A DNA stretch of 15,240 bases from Bacteroidota bacterium (GTDB taxonomy: Bacteria > Bacteroidota > Ignavibacteria > UBA10030 > UBA8401), in contig JAVBYH010000057.1 of assembly GCA_030824175.1 (NCBI GenBank), forward strand, positions 1 through 15,240, read 5' to 3'. Shown here in pieces: positions 1-7,347 of the stretch. Made by a program: the position numbers and the translations under genes. Numbering within the stretch: the first letter of the stretch is position 1; each line of letters begins with the position of its first letter. The notes below the pieces were generated by a model. That model saw only the letters and a list, made by a program, of their open reading frames with translations, searched no databases and was not told the DNA's origin.

Positions 1-464
1 GTGATCGCGTTTGCGGTGAAATTCTGCCCCGACTGATCGGCAAGGACATTTGCGTACGCAATGTCTGCAGGAGTGAACGTGTATCCTGCCATGGACGGTG
101 TTACCGAACCCGACCAATTATATGATACGACGATCGAATAATTTCCCGCCGGATCTGCAATAACGGTCTTCGGGGTGCCGTCCGTCCAGCTGAGCGTGGC
201 CCCCGCGATGCCCGCATTGCCTGCGATCGTATATGTCGTCGGCGCCGCGGTATAATTCCGGGCGGTTTGATTTGCCTGAACATCGGTATAGGCGATGCCG
301 GCCGGGGTGAATGTGTATCCCGTCAAAGACGGCGTGACGGTGCCCGTCCAGCCGAACGGAACAGTGAACGAATATGCGCCGGCACCGTCGGTTACCGTCG
401 TCTGCGGTGTTCCGTCCGTCCAGCTCATCGTCGCGCCCGCAATCCCCGCATTTCCCGAAATCGT
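1..464 (-). repeat. Tandem 234-bp (78-residue) repeat encoding GYTFTPA-type domains
   Basis: Unit 1 covers 231-464 and unit 2 covers 1-230, which is cut by the window edge. The offset is exactly 234 bp: the string ccgtccgtccagct occurs at 178-191 and at 412-425. Each unit reads TI(S/A)GNAGIAGAT(M/L)SWTDGTP, then a turn, then GYTFTPA, then YxxV and NxTA. This is the pattern of short extracellular beta-sandwich repeats (carboxypeptidase-regulatory-like or Big-like) often stacked behind ligand-binding modules. The last residues before the edge (FTANAI) match the junction into a further unit, so more copies probably follow outside the window. Confidence 0.85.
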
Positions 465-2999
465 AAAGAGTACGGGAAGCGGCGTGAATTCATAGGCGCC
501 GATGTCCGTCGGTCCCGAGGCGCTGCGCGCAGTTCCCGCAATGTCCGTCGTGATCGTTGCGATCGGAGTGCCGTGCGAATTCAGGTTATATGAATTGATG
601 TTGGCCGGATCCGGTGTGAGGTCAGATGTTGAAGTAAAACCGGGATTGCCCGAATAGGACGCGGCATCCTGCGAGGTCGCCGTCCGCCATGCGGCCAGAG
701 TGGCATAATCCCCCGAGCCTGCCGTGCCGAAAATCCCGTTAGATCCGTTCACATAGACGTCGTTGTTGTCCGACACGAAGTTCGTCAGGTTCGTCAGCTG
801 TATGCCATAATTTTTGTTCGAGGCGTTTCCAGGAGATGACGAGCGCGCATTGAAGATGGCGTTATTCTTAAATGTTGTCACAGACGTAGCCGACCGATAC
901 AACCCCGCCGAATTGATGTTCGTCGTAACAGTTCCGCCGATATACACGGAATTATAAAATACATTAAACGTCGCCAATCCATTCAATAAGATCCCGTACA
1001 CGGGATTTGCACCCGTGTAGCCGGCGTCGAGTGAAATGACATTATTATAAATGTTTGCCGTGCCGCTTCCTGAATTCCATTGAATGCCGGCCCTGTTCGT
1101 GCCGAGGCTGGTGTTACTTGTATTGATCCCATAGATCTTGTTGTTGAATATATTCGTCGTCCCAAGCACTCCATCGAGGTATATTCCTACCGAATAGGCC
1201 GATTGGGGAGTCGTCTGAAATATCTCGTTATTCGAGATTGTCAGGTTTTGGACCCGCGTATAGGCGTGAATGCCTTTGTACGAAAAATTACTGATAACAT
1301 TATGATCGATGATATTATTCGTGCTGTTCTGTGTGCCGTATGGGTAAAGATAGATGCCGGTAAATGGACTCGTGGTACCCGCCGTGATGACGCAATGGTT
1401 GATCGAATTGTTATTGTTCCCCGACGAGGCCGAGCCGTCGCCGAAATAGATGACGCCGCCGCTGGCGTTGACTACTCCTTTGAACGTCGTGTTTGTGATG
1501 ATGTTATTGGATGCCCCATTCGAGAATTTCAGTGCGGCAGCCGAGGTGGAACTATTCGTATTGGAAAATATCAGTGAATTCCCTCCCGTGTTCAAGCCGT
1601 CGATCGTCAAACCGATTGTTCCATTAAGACTGACGAGCGCGGATGCGGAACCGGAGACGGTCCGCGCACCGACGGGATTGATCGTGATCGAGAACGGCCC
1701 GCCGGTTCCATTGAGCCAGGCATTGAGGGCTTTCGTGCCGGTTTCAGCCGGAAGGTCCGTTATGATATTGATCGTCAGATTTCCCGTCAACTGTCCATCG
1801 TTGATGTCTTCAAAAATGCCACCCGCATTTGTCAGCGACGTATAATCGGCACCCACGGTTCCGACGGTCTTGGTGCCCGAGATCGGAGCCCCCAGGATCT
1901 TATATTTATTCGGCGAAGCCGGATGCGTGCCAATAGTATTCACATCCGTGCCGATCACGCCGGCGGGAAGCGAGCCCATATTCACTTTACCCACGGTGCT
2001 CGACTGGTCCTGTGCGACAACGTAGTAGTAGATCGAATCGCGTTCCGCGACTCCGCCAACGGCTGCATGGTCGATCGTAAAGGTCCAGGATCCGCTCGTG
2101 CCATTTCCTGTTGTCAGCACCCCGGGAGAGGACACATATGTTCCGGCGAACATTTTCTTGAAATAAATTCGCGGCACGAGGCCTCCGGTAGTGGGAACGC
2201 CCGTTTTCGCGTCGCCGATCGTTGCTGTAAGCGTCCGCGTGGGGCTCAGGAGGGCGCTTGCGAGGGCGGCATAGCTGAGCGTCGGAGCGGTCGCGTCCGG
2301 AGTGAGATAATACCGTGTGTAGACACCGGGAGAGATCGTGTTGGCATTATTAGCCACCCCGTACGCGGCTGTCGCTGCCGTGGCCGACGTGGGTGTGATG
2401 CTAGCAAAGTCTGTGGCCGATGCCCCGATGCCGATAGAATACTGGTTGGCATTCGCGGGTACTGCAGGCGATCCGTATGTAAAACTGATCAATCCGGATG
2501 TCTCCGACAGTTGCACTTGAAATGTGGAATTTGCCGTACCTGCCGTACTTTTCGGGACAGTCACGAGCCATGTCACGATGAGGATGCGGTTCGGGGCGGT
2601 GCCCGTCACCTTGTAGACGACATTTCCATTCGTTCCTGTCGCAAGATCGTCCCAATACGGTGCAATTTTAGGCAGGGTTGTCGACGAACCCAGGGAATTC
2701 ACCACATCGGTTCCCGAAATCTGAGCGGCCCCCAGCGTCATCAAGCCGTTTTCGCTCACCGAAAACTGCGTATAGGGGGTTCCCGCAAACCAGAACGTAA
2801 ATCCGATATTGGTGACGGCTGAGGCCGTGTTATCGGAATTCGCCCCGATCAATTGGGTTGTCGGTCCCGTCAAATCTGGCGCGAAACCAGATCTGGCATA
2901 GGTATATGTGCTTGCCGTGATGGTTTGGGCTTCGGCGCTCATTCCGGCACAGAGCAAGACTATGAAGGCATATGTTAAAACCGTTAAGAGATTTTTCAT
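1..2999 (-). CDS. Large secreted beta-helix surface protein with C-terminal tandem repeats (3' end outside window)
   Basis: The reading frame is open for 999 codons from the ATG at 2999 to the left edge, with no stop, so the C-terminus is missing. GAGGAG lies 4 nt before the ATG and fixes the start. Residues 1-24 form a Sec signal peptide (KNLL, then a hydrophobic core, then AEA-Q). Residues 25-190 resemble the beta-sandwich found in Bacteroidota/Ignavibacteria surface proteins, with FSVSENGLMTLGA, APYWDDL and SETSGLISFTYGS. Residues 236-340 look Ig-like and end in SIYYYVVAQD. From about 380 (TVGTVGADYTSLTNAG) to 835 runs an Asn-rich right-handed parallel beta-helix with many short NNxI turns, for example NIIDHNVISN and NLTISNNEIF. 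It closes in DIGAYEF, a common end to this fold. Two 78-residue repeats follow. No catalytic residues can be assigned. It is probably exported to the cell surface, perhaps by type IX secretion, but the sorting signal would lie in the missing C-terminus. A role in adhesion or glycan contact is inference. It lies 223 bp beyond the receiver gene and has its own promoter-like region. Confidence 0.9.
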   Translation of the reverse strand, partial: MKNLLTVLTYAFIVLLCAGMSAEAQTITASTYTYARSGFAPDLTGPTTQLIGANSDNTASAVTNIGFTFWFAGTPYTQFSVSENGLMTLGAAQISGTDVVNSLGSSTTLPKIAPYWDDLATGTNGNVVYKVTGTAPNRILIVTWLVTVPKSTAGTANSTFQVQLSETSGLISFTYGSPAVPANANQYSIGIGASATDFASITPTSATAATAAYGVANNANTISPGVYTRYYLTPDATAPTLSYAALASALLSPTRTLTATIGDAKTGVPTTGGLVPRIYFKKMFAGTYVSSPGVLTTGNGTSGSWTFTIDHAAVGGVAERDSIYYYVVAQDQSSTVGKVNMGSLPAGVIGTDVNTIGTHPASPNKYKILGAPISGTKTVGTVGADYTSLTNAGGIFEDINDGQLTGNLTINIITDLPAETGTKALNAWLNGTGGPFSITINPVGARTVSGSASALVSLNGTIGLTIDGLNTGGNSLIFSNTNSSTSAAALKFSNGASNNIITNTTFKGVVNASGGVIYFGDGSASSGNNNNSINHCVITAGTTSPFTGIYLYPYGTQNSTNNIIDHNVISNFSYKGIHAYTRVQNLTISNNEIFQTTPQSAYSVGIYLDGVLGTTNIFNNKIYGINTSNTSLGTNRAGIQWNSGSGTANIYNNVISLDAGYTGANPVYGILLNGLATFNVFYNSVYIGGTVTTNINSAGLYRSATSVTTFKNNAIFNARSSSPGNASNKNYGIQLTNLTNFVSDNNDVYVNGSNGIFGTAGSGDYATLAAWRTATSQDAASYSGNPGFTSTSDLTPDPANINSYNLNSHGTPIATITTDIAGTARSASGPTDIGAYEFTPLPVLFTISGNAGIAGATMSWTDGTPQTTVTDGAGAYSFTVPFGWTGTVTPSLTGYTFTPAGIAYTDVQANQTARNYTAAPTTYTIAGNAGIAGATLSWTDGTPKTVIADPAGNYSIVVSYNWSGSVTPSMAGYTFTPADIAYANVLADQSGQNFTANAI

Positions 3000-3003
3000 G
3001 AAT

Positions 3004-3009
3004 CTCCTC
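3004..3009 (-). promoter_or_regulatory. Ribosome binding site of the surface protein
   Basis: GAGGAG lies 4 nt before the ATG at 2999. It is the clearest Shine-Dalgarno sequence in the window; most of the other starts have a weak one or none. It settles the start of the surface protein. Confidence 0.75.
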
Positions 3010-3049
3010 GTTGATATTGTGTGATTAGGATGTTGACTCTCATGGGTCA

Positions 3050-3109
3050 AGAATACCTAAATCAACGGGATTTCACAATGGGGATATTTCTCACTTGGGG
3101 GTATTTAAT
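3050..3109 (-). promoter_or_regulatory. Promoter region of the surface protein with 34-bp bipartite element, copy A
   Basis: The element occupies 3076-3109. Read on the minus strand it has ATACCCCC, then AAGTGAGAA, then ATATCCCC followed by ATTG: two C4-5 half-sites in direct orientation, 17-18 bp apart. A -10-like TATTCT (3050-3055) lies 20 nt downstream, and TTGTGA overlapping the end of the element could be the -35, with a 17-bp spacer. The start codon is 76 bp beyond the element. The same element, 27 of 34 columns identical, precedes the next gene upstream (copy B). The position over and upstream of the -35 suggests an activator site. The bound protein is not known. Confidence 0.55.
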
Positions 3110-3222
3110 CAACCATGAAGGTGAATTTTTTTCGCGCGGCAGCATCGTGTTATAGAGGCGGAGGGACAATGGGAAAATTTTATGCGGCGAAGGGGGATAC
3201 AACAGGGCGTGGCGGGTGCAGC

Positions 3223-3630
3223 CTACATGGCTTCGGTTTCCCATGAATGCGCTGGTGCATCAAGTGCAGCCTTGATCGTGGCAGCCAGGACGGAGATGCC
3301 CGCGCTCTTGGGGACGTATGCGCATGATGGGAGCTTCTCGCCCGGTCCGCATACCTCCTCTTCCCTGTACGAGGAGAGGAAAATGATCGGCACATCCGCG
3401 AGGGCAAGGATGCATTTAGCGGCGGTAATACCGTCCATATTGGGCCCAAGATTAATATCCATGAGCACCAATTCGATATCCGGGCCACTGTCGGTCATCT
3501 CTTTGACGGCCGATTCTCCGTTTGAAACGCGGCGGACATTAAAACCGAGCGATTTCAATTGGCGCATTTGACACAACGCCACCAGATCGTGGTCCTCAAC
3601 GAGAAGGATGTTTTTTTTTCGAACGGCCAT
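3223..3630 (-). CDS. Stand-alone receiver-domain response regulator
   Basis: A 135-residue CheY-like receiver with no output domain. The acidic pair is in NILLVEDHD, the phospho-acceptor is D58 in LVLMDINLG, the switch position is Ser in IIFLSSY, and the conserved Lys is K108 in YVPKSAG. It resembles the single-domain receivers common beside PAS kinases in spirochaetes and Bacteroidota, which share LMDI-LG, IFLSS and K-SG motifs. I chose the ATG at 3630 because it gives the usual receiver N-terminus and puts the upstream 34-bp element at the same distance (76 bp) as in the surface-protein gene. An in-frame ATG at 3672 would add 14 residues unlike any receiver (MTERSVLFLSPGYH) and would coincide with the predicted transcription start. 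Neither start has a clear Shine-Dalgarno. An A9 run lies near the 5' end. The probable role is a phosphate sink or a protein-interaction switch for a nearby kinase. Confidence 0.88.
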   Translation of the reverse strand: MAVRKKNILLVEDHDLVALCQMRQLKSLGFNVRRVSNGESAVKEMTDSGPDIELVLMDINLGPNMDGITAAKCILALADVPIIFLSSYREEEVCGPGEKLPSCAYVPKSAGISVLAATIKAALDAPAHSWETEAM

Positions 3631-3678
3631 ATGGTATCCAGGAGAAAGAAAGAGAACGGATCGTTCGGTCATTTGAAC

Positions 3679-3739
3679 GAATTAGCATAATTCCACCGGC
3701 AACGGCAATGGGGAAATTTCTCATTACGGGGAAATAAAT
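3679..3739 (-). promoter_or_regulatory. Promoter region of the receiver gene with 34-bp bipartite element, copy B
   Basis: The element covers 3706-3739. On the minus strand it reads ATTTCCCC, then GTAATGAGAA, then ATTTCCCC and ATTG: an 8-bp direct repeat with an 18-bp period. A -10-like TAATTC at 3679-3684 lies 21 nt downstream. The ATG at 3630 is 76 bp from the element, as for copy A. It sits in the gap after the NarL-type regulator gene, so the receiver gene probably has its own promoter in addition to any read-through. Confidence 0.55.
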
Positions 3740-3753
3740 GCCTCAGCAGCACG

Positions 3754-3772
3754 CCGGCAACATTCGTGCCGG
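3754..3772 (-). terminator. Possible weak hairpin terminator after the NarL-type regulator
   Basis: CCGGCA, a 7-nt loop, then TGCCGG gives a 6-bp GC-rich stem starting 15 nt after the regulator's stop codon. There is no U tract behind it, so it may only attenuate transcription or protect the 3' end. It lies before promoter copy B, which fits a transcript boundary there. Confidence 0.25.
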
Positions 3773-3786
3773 ACGGAACAGCGGTC

Positions 3787-4437
3787 CTATCCGAGTGTGA
3801 CGAGCTTATTCTTGATCGCAAAGCGCGTCAGACCTGCGACGTCGTGCACATCGAGCCGATCCATGAGTTCGGCCCGATGCCTGTCCACGGTTTTGGCGCT
3901 CAGTTTGAGGATGCTTGCGATCTCTTTCGATGAATGCCCTTCGCCGATAAGCTGAAGGATCTCCCGCTGGCGCTGTGTGAGCAGATCGTACAGATCGGAT
4001 CGATGTGTGACCCTTCCGAGGTAGTCTCGTATCACCTGTTTTGACACGACGGGGCTCAGGTACGTTTCGCCTTTCATTACGGCCTTGATCGCCACGTGTA
4101 ATTCCGAGGGTGACCCGCCCTTGATTAAATATCCTGACGCACCGGATCGAAGCGCCTGCGTGACGAACTCCTCGTCCGATGATGCGGACAGAATTATGAC
4201 GAGGACGTCGGGAAAATCGATGCGGATGCGTTCCACCGCCTCGAGTCCATTAAGACCGGGCATCGAGATGTCCATCAGCACGACATGCGGATTGAGTTCT
4301 TTGACAAGCCGGATAGCCTCGCGGCCGTCGTCGGCCTCGCCGACGATTTCGAAGTCACGTTCTCGTTCCAATAAGGCCCGCAAACCCGCGCGAACAAGGA
4401 TGTGATCATCAGCCAGGAGCACTTTTACTGTAGTCAT
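3787..4437 (-). CDS. NarL/FixJ-family DNA-binding response regulator
   Basis: 216 residues, the usual length of the family. The receiver domain (about 4-120) has the acidic pair in LLADDH, phospho-acceptor D56 in VVLMDISMPG, Ser in IILSAS and K106 in GYLIKGG. The C-terminal LuxR-type helix-turn-helix (about 150-214) starts LTQRQREILQLIGEG and has SSKEIASILKLSAKTVDRHR as the DNA-contact region. It lies 30 bp downstream of the HisKA_3 kinase gene, which strongly suggests a cognate pair, since HisKA_3 kinases classically phosphorylate regulators of this class. It would act as a dimer on DNA after phosphorylation. The targets are unknown; the twin 34-bp elements just downstream are candidates. 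No good Shine-Dalgarno is seen at the ATG, so translation may be coupled to the kinase gene. Confidence 0.95.
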   Translation of the reverse strand: MTTVKVLLADDHILVRAGLRALLERERDFEIVGEADDGREAIRLVKELNPHVVLMDISMPGLNGLEAVERIRIDFPDVLVIILSASSDEEFVTQALRSGASGYLIKGGSPSELHVAIKAVMKGETYLSPVVSKQVIRDYLGRVTHRSDLYDLLTQRQREILQLIGEGHSSKEIASILKLSAKTVDRHRAELMDRLDVHDVAGLTRFAIKNKLVTLG

Positions 4438-4467
4438 AGTGGTGGTAATAGGTATAATGGTATCGGT

Positions 4468-7257
4468 TCATCGTTCTTTCAGCGGTAGAGTAAACCGTAA
4501 TGTCGTACCCTTCCCCGGTTGCGATTCGATCGTCATTTTCCCCCCGAGAGAAGTAACGCGTTCTTCCATGCCAAGCATGCCGAGCCCTTGCTTCCCTATC
4601 GGTTTTTCACGAACCTGCCGGGGATCGAATCCGTCACCGTTATCGATGATCTGCGCATGCAACACGCCTTGGTGCGTCCCAAGCGTCACCCGTACCTCGG
4701 TCGCATGCGAGTGGCGGAGAATGTTCGTCATCGATTCCTGAATGACGCGGTAGCTTGTGATCTCGATGATCGGCGGGAAGCGGCCGCTCAGATTCTCGAC
4801 TGTGAATTCAGTCTTGATCTTTCCGCGCTGTCCCTGTTTGTCCACATACCACCGCACCGACGGAACGAGCCCCAGCTGGTCGAGCATCCACGGCCGAAGG
4901 TCTACCGAGAGTTCCCTCACCTGTTGGAGCAGGCGGTCCACCAGTGCGATGCATTCTTCGAGTCGGAGCGGAACGTCCGCGACATCTTCATATTCGCTGA
5001 TCCCTCGAAGATTCAATTGTATTGCCGTCAAGACCTGTCCGATCTCGTCATGAAGCTCATAGGCAATCTTTCTCCGTTCCGCCTCCTGAGCCTCTATCAA
5101 CCGTTGAGAGAAGCCGAGCAGCTGCTCGTTGTATTGCCGCAGCGCAAGTTCGGCGCGCTTTCGTTCCGTGATATCCGAGGACATGACGAAGATGCCTTCC
5201 GGCACCGGTACACATCGCAATTCGAACCACGCCGTGCTGCCATCGGGCCGCGTGTAATCTGTGACGGTCGTCTGCGGAATGCGATGCTCCATAACGACCC
5301 GATAGCATTCGAATGCTGCGACGGTTTGTGTTCCAGTATCCGCCTCCACCAGCCGGCGTCCGATGATGTTCTTGCGCACTCGCCCCCATTGGTCCGCCAT
5401 CGCATCATTAAGGTAAAGATATGTCCATTCGAAATCAACGATCATGCAACCTTCCACCAAATTATCGAGCGTGTTCCGGAATCGGTCTTCCGATTTTTTC
5501 AGCGCCAGCGTGCGTTCGACGACCTTCTCTTCCAGAAGATCGCGCGACCGGCGTATCTCGTCCTGCATTTGCCGGTGTGCGGTAATGTCGGTAAAGATGA
5601 CGGCGAACTGATCCGGCGCCGAACGGTACACAAGCACATGGTAGTGCCTGTTGACCGCCGGTGAAAAATAGTCGAGGGTCGCGGGAATGCCTGTCTGGAC
5701 GACCGATCCTGCGGTGATGCTCCAGAGCGGATCATTATCCGGGGCGACCTCCCGTTTTGTGCGGCCGATGACATCCTCCCGTTTCAGCCCCGTCAATTGC
5801 TCGAAGGACGGGTTGACATCCAGATACCGATAATCGACGGGAGTGCCATCCTCGTCGTAGATGATTTCATGGAGTGCGAAGCCTTCCGTCATCAGGTTGA
5901 AGAGCGAGTGATATCGATGCTCCATCTGCCTGAGTGCTTCGGCAGCCTTTTCGTGCGCGACACGCATCCGGATGGCAGCGATGCCGTAGGCGAGGTCTTC
6001 CGCCAGTTCGTTCAACAGCATCACTTCGTCGTCGGAGAACGCGTCGGTTTCCTGTGAATAAATCGTCAACGCCCCCAGCACCGAATCGTGGATTGTAAGG
6101 GGGAGGGCAATCGACGAGGCGTATCCCCGCCGAACCGCGTCGTCGCGCCACGGCGCGAATCTCGGATCGTGGAGCATATCCCTGCAGATGTTCGGCCTGC
6201 CGGTGCGAATGGCCATGCCCGTCGGCCCCTGGCCGCGTTCTGTATCGGCCCATGAGATCCTGAGTGTTTCGAGGTAGCCGTCTTCAAATCCGGAAGACAT
6301 CACGGGGCGCACCGATCGAAATGCATCCTCCTCGGCATACCCGATCCATACCATAGGATGCCGGCATTCATTCGTGATGATCCGGCAGACCTCCTCCAGA
6401 TATTCGGACTCGTCTGTGGCGCGCATCATGGCCTGCCCGCTGCTGCTGATGGCCTTAAACGTTCGGTTGAGCCTGGAGAGTTCCGCCTCTTTTTTCTTGC
6501 GTTCGGTGATGTCGCGGGAGATGCCGGTGGACCCGATGATATGACCGGTTTTGTCGACCAACGGAGCCCGAACGGTTTCAAACCATACCGCTCCCTTTCG
6601 CTTGTCGACAAGCAGATCCTCGTATTTTAGTTCCTGTCCCTGTGAGGTGACAATTCGGTCTTCATCGTCGATCTTCCGTGCAATTTCGGGGTACATGAAC
6701 TCGGAGATATGTTTTCCCAGCACATCCGATTCGGATAATCCGTAGAGTTCGGTCCATGCTTTATTGACGACGAGGTAGCGGCCTTCCATATCCTTCAGCC
6801 ATGCCGGATCGGGGATATTGTTCAGGATTGCCCGTTGACGTTCTTCACTCTCACGGTACAGTGCTTCGGCATGCATCCGGTCGGTGATATCATGGATAAG
6901 CGAGAGCAGCATCGGCCTTCCATCGATCACGATCGGTGACGAGTCTGCTTCCACCGTTCGGATCTCACCGTTCGCCAATTTATGGGGAAACACAAACGTG
7001 TTTTGCTCATTCGTTTGAGCCTTGCGGCGGAGAGACACAACATCCTCAGGCGGAAGCTGATTGATATCCGAGATGAGCATAGTGCAGAGTGTCGCACGCG
7101 AGTAGCGGTAAAATTTTTCTGCTGCGGGATTGGCATACGTGATCGCGCCGGTGACAGGCTCGATGATGAGCATGACTGTGTGATGCCTCTCGAAGATCGA
7201 AGAAACGGCTGCATCGTGTGCTATCGACGACTGATCGGAAAAATCGTTCTTCACCAT
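4468..7257 (-). CDS. PAS/GAF sensor histidine kinase, HisKA_3 (NarX/DegS) class
   Basis: 929 residues with no transmembrane segment, so probably cytoplasmic. Domain order: PAS at about 20-128, PAS at 138-255 (ending GSTGISRDITERKK), GAF at 262-433 (RGQGPTGMAIRTG, LPLTIHDSVLGALTIYS), PAS at 445-565, a short coiled coil (LLEEKVVERTLALKKSE), PAS at 588-700, the HisKA_3 dimerisation domain at 720-790, and the ATPase domain at 830-926. The phospho-accepting His is H736 in ERRKIAYELHDEIGQ. The ATP site shows N845 in QESMTNILRHS, DNGDGF and GLGMLGMEERV. The PAS and GAF domains could sense redox state, a small ligand or a partner protein; no haem or flavin motif stands out. It lies 90 bp after the SpoIIE-type receptor and 30 bp before the NarL-type regulator, its likely partner. 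The ATG at 7257 gives a full first PAS domain; the Shine-Dalgarno is weak. Confidence 0.95.
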   Translation of the reverse strand: MVKNDFSDQSSIAHDAAVSSIFERHHTVMLIIEPVTGAITYANPAAEKFYRYSRATLCTMLISDINQLPPEDVVSLRRKAQTNEQNTFVFPHKLANGEIRTVEADSSPIVIDGRPMLLSLIHDITDRMHAEALYRESEERQRAILNNIPDPAWLKDMEGRYLVVNKAWTELYGLSESDVLGKHISEFMYPEIARKIDDEDRIVTSQGQELKYEDLLVDKRKGAVWFETVRAPLVDKTGHIIGSTGISRDITERKKKEAELSRLNRTFKAISSSGQAMMRATDESEYLEEVCRIITNECRHPMVWIGYAEEDAFRSVRPVMSSGFEDGYLETLRISWADTERGQGPTGMAIRTGRPNICRDMLHDPRFAPWRDDAVRRGYASSIALPLTIHDSVLGALTIYSQETDAFSDDEVMLLNELAEDLAYGIAAIRMRVAHEKAAEALRQMEHRYHSLFNLMTEGFALHEIIYDEDGTPVDYRYLDVNPSFEQLTGLKREDVIGRTKREVAPDNDPLWSITAGSVVQTGIPATLDYFSPAVNRHYHVLVYRSAPDQFAVIFTDITAHRQMQDEIRRSRDLLEEKVVERTLALKKSEDRFRNTLDNLVEGCMIVDFEWTYLYLNDAMADQWGRVRKNIIGRRLVEADTGTQTVAAFECYRVVMEHRIPQTTVTDYTRPDGSTAWFELRCVPVPEGIFVMSSDITERKRAELALRQYNEQLLGFSQRLIEAQEAERRKIAYELHDEIGQVLTAIQLNLRGISEYEDVADVPLRLEECIALVDRLLQQVRELSVDLRPWMLDQLGLVPSVRWYVDKQGQRGKIKTEFTVENLSGRFPPIIEITSYRVIQESMTNILRHSHATEVRVTLGTHQGVLHAQIIDNGDGFDPRQVREKPIGKQGLGMLGMEERVTSLGGKMTIESQPGKGTTLRFTLPLKER

Positions 7258-7347
7258 GGCAACGGTCCGATTGACTGGTTCTGTTTTTTCCTATTGATAA
7301 ATGAACACACGATAGACGATAAAGTTCCTTGGGTGAGGTGACCGCGG

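Noticed and set aside
1923..2822. Plus-strand open frame of 299 codons inside the surface-protein gene
   Set aside because: It is antisense to a frame with clear secreted-protein domains. Its translation is Arg/Cys/Gly/His-rich with no recognisable motif, as expected of a GC-rich shadow.
3165..3196. Possible third copy of the C-rich bipartite element (acaatgggaaaatttta followed by ggggg)
   Set aside because: One half-site resembles the element, but the spacing to the second G run is about 21 and the TGAGAA core is missing.
4519..5664. Plus-strand open frame of 381 codons opposite the PAS/GAF kinase
   Set aside because: It is a long antisense frame over a perfectly conserved kinase core. The antisense translation has no family features.
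7258..7347. Searched the 90-bp gap between receptor and PAS/GAF kinase for a promoter or terminator
   Set aside because: No convincing -35/-10 pair, hairpin or copy of the bipartite element was found.
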